Source: Orcinus orca
Taxonomy: Eukaryota > Chordata > Mammalia > Artiodactyla > Delphinidae
Length of the DNA stretch: 64,000 nucleotides
Direction of reading: 5' to 3'
NCBI RefSeq assembly: GCF_937001465.1
Contig: NC_064561.1
Coordinates: 49,484,698 to 49,548,697, forward strand
Within the stretch, counting starts at the first letter, position 1; each line of letters starts with the position of its first letter. Position numbers and translations under genes: made by a program. The notes under the pieces are model-generated. The model had not been told where the DNA came from and did not search any database. It was given only the letters and a program-made list of their open reading frames with translations. This document shows positions 8,943 to 22,359 of this stretch, piece after piece.

Positions 8943-11900
8943 CTTGATTTAAAAAGACTAAAAAATCGAACAAGAAATAATGGAATATTAACTTATGGGA
9001 TTTTTTCCTAGCACATTCCATTCTAATTTACAACCTGGGAACACAACTTCCAGAAATGTTGTGCTGCCCTAGAAACCAGTTTTGGGAACGGAGAAATGCT
9101 GCCGCCTTGTGGCCGTTTCCCCCAACAGCACCTTTAAAGCCAGTAGTAGTGGTCACTAAATATTCACACTCATTACAAGCCTGTAAATGTCACCTGTTCT
9201 CAAAAAAATCCTGGGGTCAAAAATCGACGAAAAATTCAAAACAGGGCAGCCTTCCCAGAAGACCACTTCAAGTGGTTTATTGTACTCACAGTTTTTTTCT
9301 GTTTTCGTTTAACAGAAAGAAAACAAAGCATGGAAAAATGCTGAACATTAGGAATCATTAAAGACATGCAAATCCAAGTTACAAAAACCTATCAGCTCAC
9401 ACCAGTCATAATGGCCGTCAGCAAAAATTCTGCAAACAATAAATGCTGAAGGGGTTGTGGAGAAATGCGCACCCTCGTTTCTAAGTGGGACATGGTAAGA
9501 ACCAGTAATGAAAACACAAAGGAGGTGCCTTGATAAGGTAAATATTGAGCTACCATTCAATCAAGCATACCCACTGCTGGGCCTATCACCTGAGAGGATG
9601 AGAATCCAAAAGACACAGGGTGGCAATCCTGCACTCCAGCAATATTTACCACAGCCAACACTTGGAAGCAACAAAAATGTCTGTCAACAGAGGAAGGCAC
9701 AAGAAGAAGTGGTCCATGTACACAATGGAATATTACTCCAATTAAAAAAATATATAATTTCAATTTAGAAACCAAACGTAAGTTAGGAGACATCAGCTTT
9801 TGGGGGTCTGTCCGGGCACATTCCTCTCTAATATATAACCGAGGAACACCACTGGCAGGAAGGACTCTTTCCGTAATTCCCAGAATGGGGAAAGGAGAAA
9901 TGCTGCCGCCCAATGGCTGATACCTTCAACAGCAGCTTTAAAATCTGTGCTAATGGTCACTTCATATGCACAAGTACTGGAGGGCTGTAAATGAAACCAG
10001 CCCTGAAAATGTCTTCAGGGAGGTAATGGCCAAAATATTTCAAAATGTGACACATACTTCAAGAAAACCATTTGAAGAGGTAAGCGCTACTCACAGCTTG
10101 AAAAAAAAGAGGACATGCCTGAAAGTTCAATTTCAAGGGATTATGAGATGCATGCAAATCCAACCTCAAAGAGGTGTCAGCTCACACCTGTCAGAATAAA
10201 CATCAGCAGAAAAACTACAAACAATAAATGCTGAAAGGGTTGTGGACAAGGGCATACCCCCAAATTTAAGTGGAACATAACCTGGTAAGAGCCACTAATG
10301 AGAACAGAATGGAGACGCCTTTACAAGGTAAACATTTTGCTACCATATGAACCAACAGGCCCTCTCCTGGGCCTATAACCGAAGAAGACATAGTTGAAAG
10401 ACACAGGCAGGCAAATGTGCATTTCAGCAGTGTTACAATAACCAAGACATGGAAGCAACCAAAAAGTCCATCAACAGGCGAGTGGACAAAGAAAAACTGG
10501 TCCACGTACAGATGGAATATTAGCCAAGGAAAACAATGACACAATGCCATTTGCATCACCATAGATGAGTCTAGAAGTAATCACGCAACTTGTAGTAAGT
10601 CAGAAAGCGAAAGACACGTATCCTGTGATATCACTTATAGGTGTTACCTAAAAATTGATACCAGTGAAGATATTTCCACAGAGAAAGGCAATCACAGATT
10701 CATTAAACAAACTTATGGTTCACCAATGGAAAGGTGTGAGGATTGGATACATTAGGATGTCAGAGTTAACAGAGATATACAAACACAGGTGAAGTTTATA
10801 ATCACCAAAGAACTACGGAATACCAAGAGAAGACTACTCAACATTGTGTCATAACCTAAAATGGGAAAAGGATCCAAAGAAGAAAAGAGATAGGTATATG
10901 TGGAAAACAACCACATCTTGCACACCTAAAACAAGCAAAACTTTGTAATCACACTTGCTGTGATAAACAATGAAAATTAAATTTAAAAGAAGAACAATAT
11001 TTAGTGAGATATAAACTTAAGGGGCTTTTTCCTGGCCCATTCCATTCTAATTTGCAACCTAGAACAGGACTTCCATTGAGGCTCTGTTTCCCTAGTAACC
11101 AGATTTGGTTAATGAGAACTGCTGCCGCCTTGTGGCCGTTTCACACAACAGCAGCTCTAACTGCAGCTGTAATGGTTACTTGATAGTCAAAATAATTGCA
11201 GGCCTGTAAATGACACCTGTCCTCAAAACAATCCTTCGGTCGTAAATCGAGCAAAAATCTCAAAAGACATCCATATTTCAAAATGACAATTTCAAGAGGC
11301 ATATTTTATGCACATTTCATATTCTGTCTCTTTTTTTGTTATAGAAAAAGGCATGGAAAAACGCTCAACGTCAGGAATTAATAAAGCCATGCAAATCCGG
11401 TCTAGAAACACGTTCACCTCACAGCCGTCAGAAGGATCATCAGCAAAAAAGTCTACATAGTATAAATGCTGAAGGGGTTTTAGAGAACTGTGTACCCTCT
11501 AGCTGCTGATGGGATGTAACCTGGCAACAGCCAGTACAGAGAACAAAATGGAGGTGTGTTTAAAGGTAAAACTTGAGCTACTATGTGATCAGGTAGGCCC
11601 ACTGATGGGCCTATCCGCTGAGTAGACCTGAATCAAAAAGACACAGGCTGGCAATCCTTCACTGCAGCAACATGTACCATAGCCAAGAGCTGGAAGAAAC
11701 CAAAATGTCCATCAACAGAAAAATGCACCAAGAAGAAGTGGTCCATGTACACAATGGAATATTAGCCATGGAAAAGCATGGAACAATGCCTTTGGCACCA
11801 CCATAGGAGGATCTAGAGATAATCACCCTACCTGAAGTAAGAAAGAAAACGAAAGACAGATATCCTATTACATCACTTATAGGTGTTACCTAAAAATTGA

Positions 11901-13316
11901 TACCCATGAAATAATTTCCAAGAGAAGGACACTCATAGATTCAGAAAACCAAATTATGTTTAACCAAATGGAAAGGTGTAAGGAATGTATGAATTAGGAT
12001 ATGGGGGTTAACAGACATGTAGTAATACATATGAAATATATAATCACAAAATACCTATGGAATGCTAAAAGAGGTGTACTCAACACTCTGTAGTAACCTA
12101 CACGGGAAAGGATCCAAAGATGAATAGATCAATACATTGATATAATGAACCAGATTCCATACACCTAGAAAAAACACAGTATTTTTATCCAATTTGCTGT
12201 GATAATAAATAAAAATTAAATGTAAAAAACAAACAAGAAGGAAGGAGATATAAGCTCTTGGGAGTTTGCCGTGGCACATTCTGCTCTAATTTGCAGCTTA
12301 CAAACACGATTTCCAGGAAACCTCTGTTGCCCAAAAACCCAGAGTTGGAAATGTAGAAATGCTGCCGCCTTGTGGCCGTTTCCCACAAGAGCGGCTTTAA
12401 AACCACAGCTAACGGTCACTTAACATTCACAAGGACTCAGGACAGTAAAGGACAACTACCCTCAAAAATTCACAACTGGCAAAATTTTCAAGGAGATAGT
12501 AGGAAGAGGTAAATTTTACTCATTATTTTTCTAAAAACAAGGAAAATGGATAAAAGCTCAACAACATAAATTTTTAAACTCATGCAAATCTAGCCTACAA
12601 AAAGATTTCAACTCACACACGGCAACTACCATCAGCCAAAGGTCTACAAACAATAAATGCTGAAGGGGTTTTAGAGAACTGTGTACCCTCTAGCTGCTGG
12701 TGAGATGTAAAGTGGTAAGAGCCAATAGTGAGAACAGAAAGGAGCTGTGTTTAAAAGTAAAAATTGAGCCAGCATTCCATTCAGCAGGCCCACCGCTGAA
12801 CCTCTCACCTGAAAATACCAGAGCCGAGAAGGCACAGACTGCAACAGCTTCACTGCAGGATTTTTCACAATAGCCAAGACACGGAAGCAACCAAAATGTC
12901 CATCAATGGATGAATGGATAAAGAAGTGGTCCATGTACATAATGGAATATTAGCCATGGAAAACAGTGAAACACTGCTCGTTGAGGCACCATTTATGAGC
13001 CTAGATATAATCTCAGAACATGCCGTAAGTCAGAAAGAAAAAGACATATAGTATGATATCACTTATAGGCGTTATCTAACAACTGACAAAAATGATAGCA
13101 TTTTCACAGAGAAAGAAACTCACAGACTTAGAAAACAAACTATTCTTATGTAAATGGAAAGGTGGGCGGTATGGAAAATTAAGATTAGGGTTACCATATG
13201 TGTACATATACCTACTAAATACATTTATCAAAGAGACCGACCATATAGCAAGGGAGGTCAATGGAGCACTCTGCAATAATTTACATGGGAAGAGTATCTG
13301 TACATGAATATATTAC

Positions 13317-13358
<42 letters not shown>

Positions 13359-13415
13359 AATGTACAAATGAACCAGATTGTATACACCTAGGACAAACAA
13401 TATTCTAAATATTAC
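8943..13415 (+). repeat. Macrosatellite unit 3 (4473 bp)
   Basis: CTCF-like 15-mers start at 9098 (A), 9902 (B, decayed), 11121 (C) and 12361 (D). The GT run has 16 repeats. By eye it is almost the same as unit 4. Confidence 0.97.
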
Positions 13416-16400
13416 CTTGATTTAAAAAGACTAAAAAATCGAACAAGAAATAATGGAATATTAACTTATGGGATTTTTTCCTAGCACATTCCATTCTAAT
13501 TTACAACCTGGGAACACAACTTCCAGAAATGTTGTGCTGCCCTAGAAACCAGTTTTGGGAACGGAGAAATGCTGCCGCCTTGTGGCCGTTTCCCCCAACA
13601 GCACCTTTAAAGCCAGTAGTAGTGGTCACTAAATATTCACACTCATTACAAGCCTGTAAATGTCACCTGTTCTCAAAAAAATCCTGGGGTCAAAAATCGA
13701 CGAAAAATTCAAAACAGGGCAGCCTTCCCAGAAGACCACTTCAAGTGGTTTATTGTACTCACAGTTTTTTTCTGTTTTCGTTTAACAGAAAGAAAACAAA
13801 GCATGGAAAAATGCTGAACATTAGGAATCATTAAAGACATGCAAATCCAAGTTACAAAAACCTATCAGCTCACACCAGTCATAATGGCCGTCAGCAAAAA
13901 TTCTGCAAACAATAAATGCTGAAGGGGTTGTGGAGAAATGCGCACCCTCGTTTCTAAGTGGGACATGGTAAGAACCAGTAATGAAAACACAAAGGAGGTG
14001 CCTTGATAAGGTAAATATTGAGCTACCATTCAATCAAGCATACCCACTGCTGGGCCTATCACCTGAGAGGATGAGAATCCAAAAGACACAGGGTGGCAAT
14101 CCTGCACTCCAGCAATATTTACCACAGCCAACACTTGGAAGCAACAAAAATGTCTGTCAACAGAGGAAGGCACAAGAAGAAGTGGTCCATGTACACAATG
14201 GAATATTACTCCAATTAAAAAAATATATAATTTCAATTTAGAAACCAAACGTAAGTTAGGAGACATCAGCTTTTGGGGGTCTGTCCGGGCACATTCCTCT
14301 CTAATATATAACCGAGGAACACCACTGGCAGGAAGGACTCTTTCCGTAATTCCCAGAATGGGGAAAGGAGAAATGCTGCCGCCCAATGGCTGATACCTTC
14401 AACAGCAGCTTTAAAATCTGTGCTAATGGTCACTTCATATGCACAAGTACTGGAGGGCTGTAAATGAAACCAGCCCTGAAAATGTCTTCAGGGAGGTAAT
14501 GGCCAAAATATTTCAAAATGTGACACATACTTCAAGAAAACCATTTGAAGAGGTAAGCGCTACTCACAGCTTGAAAAAAAAGAGGACATGCCTGAAAGTT
14601 CAATTTCAAGGGATTATGAGATGCATGCAAATCCAACCTCAAAGAGGTGTCAGCTCACACCTGTCAGAATAAACATCAGCAGAAAAACTACAAACAATAA
14701 ATGCTGAAAGGGTTGTGGACAAGGGCATACCCCCAAATTTAAGTGGAACATAACCTGGTAAGAGCCACTAATGAGAACAGAATGGAGACGCCTTTACAAG
14801 GTAAACATTTTGCTACCATATGAACCAACAGGCCCTCTCCTGGGCCTATAACCGAAGAAGACATAGTTGAAAGACACAGGCAGGCAAATGTGCATTTCAG
14901 CAGTGTTACAATAACCAAGACATGGAAGCAACCAAAAAGTCCATCAACAGGCGAGTGGACAAAGAAAAACTGGTCCACGTACAGATGGAATATTAGCCAA
15001 GGAAAACAATGACACAATGCCATTTGCATCACCATAGATGAGTCTAGAAGTAATCACGCAACTTGTAGTAAGTCAGAAAGCGAAAGACACGTATCCTGTG
15101 ATATCACTTATAGGTGTTACCTAAAAATTGATACCAGTGAAGATATTTCCACAGAGAAAGGCAATCACAGATTCATTAAACAAACTTATGGTTCACCAAT
15201 GGAAAGGTGTGAGGATTGGATACATTAGGATGTCAGAGTTAACAGAGATATACAAACACAGGTGAAGTTTATAATCACCAAAGAACTACGGAATACCAAG
15301 AGAAGACTACTCAACATTGTGTCATAACCTAAAATGGGAAAAGGATCCAAAGAAGAAAAGAGATAGGTATATGTGGAAAACAACCACATCTTGCACACCT
15401 AAAACAAGCAAAACTTTGTAATCACACTTGCTGTGATAAACAATGAAAATTAAATTTAAAAGAAGAACAATATTTAGTGAGATATAAACTTAAGGGGCTT
15501 TTTCCTGGCCCATTCCATTCTAATTTGCAACCTAGAACAGGACTTCCATTGAGGCTCTGTTTCCCTAGTAACCAGATTTGGTTAATGAGAACTGCTGCCG
15601 CCTTGTGGCCATTTCACACAACAGCAGCTCTAACTGCAGCTGTAATGGTTACTTGATAGTCAAAATAATTGCAGGCCTGTAAATGACACCTGTCCTCAAA
15701 ACAATCCTTCGGTCGTAAATCGAGCAAAAATCTCAAAAGACATCCATATTTCAAAATGACAATTTCAAGAGGCATATTTTATGCACATTTCATATTCTGT
15801 CTCTTTTTTTGTTATAGAAAAAGGCATGGAAAAACGCTCAACGTCAGGAATTAATAAAGCCATGCAAATCCGGTCTAGAAACACGTTCACCTCACAGCCG
15901 TCAGAAGGATCATCAGCAAAAAAGTCTACATAGTATAAATGCTGAAGGGGTTTTAGAGAACTGTGTACCCTCTAGCTGCTGATGGGATGTAACCTGGCAA
16001 CAGCCAGTACAGAGAACAAAATGGAGGTGTGTTTAAAGGTAAAACTTGAGCTACTATGTGATCAGGTAGGCCCACTGATGGGCCTATCCGCTGAGTAGAC
16101 CTGAATCAAAAAGACACAGGCTGGCAATCCTTCACTGCAGCAACATGTACCATAGCCAAGAGCTGGAAGAAACCAAAATGTCCATCAACAGAAAAATGCA
16201 CCAAGAAGAAGTGGTCCATGTACACAATGGAATATTAGCCATGGAAAAGCATGGAACAATGCCTTTGGCACCACCATAGGAGGATCTAGAGATAATCACC
16301 CTACCTGAAGTAAGAAAGAAAACGAAAGACAGATATCCTATTACATCACTTATAGGTGTTACCTAAAAATTGATACCCATGAAATAATTTCCAAGAGAAG

Positions 16401-17789
16401 GACACTCATAGATTCAGAAAACCAAATTATGTTTAACCAAATGGAAAGGTGTAAGGAATGTATGAATTAGGATATGGGGGTTAACAGACATGTAGTAATA
16501 CATATGAAATATATAATCACAAAATACCTATGGAATGCTAAAAGAGGTGTACTCAACACTCTGTAGTAACCTACACGGGAAAGGATCCAAAGATGAATAG
16601 ATCAATACATTGATATAATGAACCAGATTCCATACACCTAGAAAAAACACAGTATTTTTATCCAATTTGCTGTGATAATAAATAAAAATTAAATGTAAAA
16701 AACAAACAAGAAGGAAGGAGATATAAGCTCTTGGGAGTTTGCCGTGGCACATTCTGCTCTAATTTGCAGCTTACAAACACGATTTCCAGGAAACCTCTGT
16801 TGCCCAAAAACCCAGAGTTGGAAATGTAGAAATGCTGCCGCCTTGTGGCCGTTTCCCACAAGAGCGGCTTTAAAACCACAGCTAACGGTCACTTAACATT
16901 CACAAGGACTCAGGACAGTAAAGGACAACTACCCTCAAAAATTCACAACTGGCAAAATTTTCAAGGAGATAGTAGGAAGAGGTAAATTTTACTCATTATT
17001 TTTCTAAAAACAAGGAAAATGGATAAAAGCTCAACAACATAAATTTTTAAACTCATGCAAATCTAGCCTACAAAAAGATTTCAACTCACACACGGCAACT
17101 ACCATCAGCCAAAGGTCTACAAACAATAAATGCTGAAGGGGTTTTAGAGAACTGTGTACCCTCTAGCTGCTGGTGAGATGTAAAGTGGTAAGAGCCAATA
17201 GTGAGAACAGAAAGGAGCTGTGTTTAAAAGTAAAAATTGAGCCAGCATTCCATTCAGCAGGCCCACCGCTGAACCTCTCACCTGAAAATACCAGAGCCGA
17301 GAAGGCACAGACTGCAACAGCTTCACTGCAGGATTTTTCACAATAGCCAAGACACGGAAGCAACCAAAATGTCCATCAATGGATGAATGGATAAAGAAGT
17401 GGTCCATGTACATAATGGAATATTAGCCATGGAAAACAGTGAAACACTGCTCGTTGAGGCACCATTTATGAGCCTAGATATAATCTCAGAACATGCCGTA
17501 AGTCAGAAAGAAAAAGACATATAGTATGATATCACTTATAGGCGTTATCTAACAACTGACAAAAATGATAGCATTTTCACAGAGAAAGAAACTCACAGAC
17601 TTAGAAAACAAACTATTCTTATGTAAATGGAAAGGTGGGCGGTATGGAAAATTAAGATTAGGGTTACCATATGTGTACATATACCTACTAAATACATTTA
17701 TCAAAGAGACCGACCATATAGCAAGGGAGGTCAATGGAGCACTCTGCAATAATTTACATGGGAAGAGTATCTGTACATGAATATATTAC

Positions 17790-17831
<42 letters not shown>

Positions 17832-17888
17832 AATGTACAAATGAACCAGATTGTATACACCTAGGACAAACAATATTCTAAATATTAC
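13416..17888 (+). repeat. Macrosatellite unit 4 (4473 bp)
   Basis: CTCF-like 15-mers start at 13571 (A), 14375 (B, decayed), 15594 (C) and 16834 (D). The base after the C core is changed (ggccatttcac instead of ggccgtttcac), removing a flanking CpG but leaving the 15-mer intact. The GT run has 16 repeats. Confidence 0.97.
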
Positions 17889-20800
17889 CTTGATTTAAAA
17901 AGACTAAAAAATCGAACAAGAAATAATGGAATATTAACTTATGGGATTTTTTCCTAGCACATTCCATTCTAATTTACAACCTGGGAACACAACTTCCAGA
18001 AATGTTGTGCTGCCCTAGAAACCAGTTTTGGGAATGGAGAAATGCTGCCGCCTTGTGGCCGTTTCCCCCAACAGCACCTTTAAAGCCAGTAGTAGTGGTC
18101 ACTAAATATTCACACTCATTACAAGCCTGTAAATGTATCACCTGTTCTCAAAAAAATCCTGGGGTCAAAAATCGACGAAAAATTCAAACCAGGGCAGCCT
18201 TCCCAGAAGACCACTTCAAGTGGTTTATTGTACTCACAGTTTTTTTCTGTTTTCGTTTAACAGAAAGAAAACAAAGCATGGAAAAATGCTGAACATTAGG
18301 AATTATTAAAGACATGCAAATCCAAGTTACAAAAACCTATCAGCTCACACCAGTCATAATGGCCGTCAGCAAAAATTCTGCAAACAATAAATGCTGAAGG
18401 GGTTGTGGAGAAATGCGCACCCTCGTTTCTAAGTGGGACATGGTAAGAACCAGTAATGAAAACACAAAGGAGGTGCCTTGATAAGGTAAATATTGAGCTA
18501 CCATTCAATCAAGCATACCCACTGCTGGGCCTATCACCTGAGAGGATGAGAATCCAAAAGACACAGGGTGGCAATCCTGCACTCCAGCAATATTTACCAC
18601 AGCCAACACTTGGAAGCAACAAAAATGTCTGTCAACAGAGGAAGGCACAAGAAGAAGTGGTCCATGTACACAATGGAATATTACTCCAATTAAAAAAATA
18701 TATAATTTCAATTTAGAAACCAAACGTAAGTTAGGAGACATCAGCTTTTGGGGGTCTGTCCGGGCACATTCCTCTCTAATATATAACCGAGGAACACCAC
18801 TGGCAGGAAGGACTCTTTCCGTAATTCCCAGAATGGGGAAAGGAGAAATGCTGCCGCCCAATGGCTGATACCTTCAACAGCAGCTTTAAAATCTGTGCTA
18901 ATGGTCACTTCATATGCACAAGTACTGGAGGGCTGTAAATGAAACCAGCCCTGAAAATGTCTTCAGGGAGGTAATGGCCAAAATATTTCAAAATGTGACA
19001 CATACTTCAAGAAAACCATTTGAAGAGGTAAGCGCTACTCACAGCTTGAAAAAAAAGAGGACATGCCTGAAAGTTCAATTTCAAGGGATTATGAGATGCA
19101 TGCAAATCCAACCTCAAAGAGGTGTCAGCTCACACCTGTCAGAATAAACATCAGCAGAAAAACTACAAACAATAAATGCTGAAAGGGTTGTGGACAAGGG
19201 CATACCCCCAAATTTAAGTGGAACATAACCTGGTAAGAGCCACTAATGAGAACAGAATGGAGACGCCTTTACAAGGTAAACATTTTGCTACCATATGAAC
19301 CAACAGGCCCTCTCCTGGGCCTATAACCGAAGAAGACATAGTTGAAAGACACAGGCAGGCAAATGTGCATTTCAGCAGTGTTACAATAACCAAGACATGG
19401 AAGCAACCAAAAAGTCCATCAACAGGCGAGTGGACAAAGAAAAACTGGTCCACGTACAGATGGAATATTAGCCAAGGAAAACAATGACACAATGCCATTT
19501 GCATCACCATAGATGAGTCTAGAAGTAATCACGCAACTTGTAGTAAGTCAGAAAGCGAAAGACACGTATCCTGTGATATCACTTATAGGTGTTACCTAAA
19601 AATTGATACCAGTGAAGATATTTCCACAGAGAAAGGCAATCACAGATTCATTAAACAAACTTATGGTTCACCAATGGAAAGGTGTGAGGATTGGATACAT
19701 TAGGATGTCAGAGTTAACAGAGATATACAAACACAGGTGAAGTTTATAATCACCAAAGAACTACGGAATACCAAGAGAAGACTACTCAACATTGTGTCAT
19801 AACCTAAAATGGGAAAAGGATCCAAAGAAGAAAAGAGATAGGTATATGTGGAAAACAACCACATCTTGCACACCTAAAACAAGCAAAACTTTGTAATCAC
19901 ACTTGCTGTGATAAACAATGAAAATTAAATTTAAAAGAAGAACAATATTTAGTGAGATATAAACTTAAGGGGCTTTTTCCTGGCCCATTCCATTCTAATT
20001 TGCAACCTAGAACAGGACTTCCATTGAGGCTCTGTTTCCCTAGTAACCAGATTTGGTTAATGAGAACTGCTGCCGCCTTGTGGCCGTTTCACACAACAGC
20101 AGCTCTAACTGCAGCTGTAATGGTTACTTGATAGTCAAAATAATTGCAGGCCTGTAAATGACACCTGTCCTCAAAACAATCCTTCGGTCGTAAATCGAGC
20201 AAAAATCTCAAAAGACATCCATATTTCAAAATGACAATTTCAAGAGGCATATTTTATGCACATTTCATATTCTGTCTCTTTTTTTGTTATAGAAAAAGGC
20301 ATGGAAAAACGCTCAACGTCAGGAATTAATAAAGCCATGCAAATCCGGTCTAGAAACACGTTCACCTCACAGCCGTCAGAAGGATCATCAGCAAAAAAGT
20401 CTACATAGTATAAATGCTGAAGGGGTTTTAGAGAACTGTGTACCCTCTAGCTGCTGATGGGATGTAACCTGGCAACAGCCAGTACAGAGAACAAAATGGA
20501 GATGTGTTTAAAGGTAAAACTTGAGCTACTATGTGATCAGGTAGGCCCACTGATGGGCCTATCCACTGAGTAGACCTGAATCAAAAAGACACAGGCTGGC
20601 AATCCTTCACTGCAGCAACATGTACCATAGCCAAGAGCTGGAAGAAACCAAAATGTCCATCAACAGAAAAATGCACCAAGAAGAAGTGGTCCATGTACAC
20701 AATGGAATATTAGCCATGGAAAAGCATGGAACAATGCTGTTGGCACCACCATAGAAGGATCTAGAGATAATCACCCTACCTGAAGTAAGAAAGAAAACGA

Positions 20801-22264
20801 AAGACAGATATCCTATTACATCACTTATAGGTGTTACCTAAAAATTGATACCCATGAAATAATTTCCAAGAGAAGGACACTCATAGATTCAGAAAACCAA
20901 ATTATGTTTAACCAAATGGAAAGGTGTAAGGAATGTATGAATTAGGATATGGGGGTTAACAGACATGTAGTAATACATATGAAATATATAATCACAAAAT
21001 ACCTATGGAATGCTAAAAGAGGTGTACTCAACACTCTGTAGTAACCTACACGGGAAAGGATCCAAAGATGAATAGATCAATACATTGATATAATGAACCA
21101 GATTCCATACACCTAGAAAAAACACAGTATTTTTATCCAATTTGCTGTGATAATAAATAAAAATTAAATGTAAAAAACAAACAAGAAGGAAGGAGATATA
21201 AGCTCTTGGGAGTTTGCCGTGGCACATTCTGCTCTAATTTGCAGCTTACAAACACGATTTCCAGGAAACCTCTGTTGCCCAAAAACCCAGAGTTGGAAAT
21301 GTAGAAATGCTGCCGCCTTGTGGCCGTTTCCCACAAGAGCGGCTTTAAAACCACAGCTAACGGTCACTTAACATTCACAAGGACTCAGGACAGTAAAGGA
21401 CAACTACCCTCAAAAATTCACAACTGGCAAAATTTTCAAGGAGATAGTAGGAAGAGGTAAATTTTACTCATTATTTTTCTAAAAACAAGGAAAATGGATA
21501 AAAGCTCAACAACATAAATTTTTAAACTCATGCAAATCTAGCCTACAAAAAGATTTCAACTCACACACGGCAACTACCATCAGCCAAAGGTCTACAAACA
21601 ATAAATGCTGAAGGGGTTTTAGAGAACTGTGTACCCTCTAGCTGCTGGTGAGATGTAAAGTGGTAAGAGCCAATAGTGAGAACAGAAAGGAGCTGTGTTT
21701 AAAAGTAAAAATTGAGCCAGCATTCCATTCAGCAGGCCCACCGCTGAACCTCTCACCTGAAAATACCAGAGCCGAGAAGGCACAGACTGCAACAGCTTCA
21801 CTGCAGGATTTTTCACAATAGCCAAGACACGGAAGCAACCAAAATGTCCATCAATGGATGAATGGATAAAGAAGTGGTCCATGTACATAATGGAATATTA
21901 GCCATGGAAAACAGTGAAACACTGCTCGTTGAGGCACCATTTATGAGCCTAGATATAATCTCAGAACATGCCGTAAGTCAGAAAGAAAAAGACATATAGT
22001 ATGATATCACTTATAGGCGTTATCTAACAACTGACAAAAATGATAGCATTTTCACAGAGAAAGAAACTCACAGACTTAGAAAACAAACTATTCTTATGTA
22101 AATGGAAAGGTGGGCGGTATGGAAAATTAAGATTAGGGTTACCATATGTGTACATATACCTACTAAATACATTTATCAAAGAGACCGACCATATAGCAAG
22201 GGAGGTCAATGGAGCACTCTGCAATAATTTACATGGGAAGAGTATCTGTACATGAATATATTAC

Positions 22265-22302
<38 letters not shown>

Positions 22303-22359
22303 AATGTACAAATGAACCAGATTGTATACACCTAGGACAAACAATATTCTAAATATTAC
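17889..22359 (+). repeat. Macrosatellite unit 5 (4471 bp)
   Basis: CTCF-like 15-mers start at 18044 (A), 18850 (B, decayed), 20069 (C) and 21309 (D). A private 2-bp insertion (aaatgtatcacc for aaatgtcacc, near 18136) and a 14-repeat GT run explain its length. It shares aaaccagggcagcc with unit 1, and has private gatgtgttta and aatgctgttggc changes in subunit C. Confidence 0.97.
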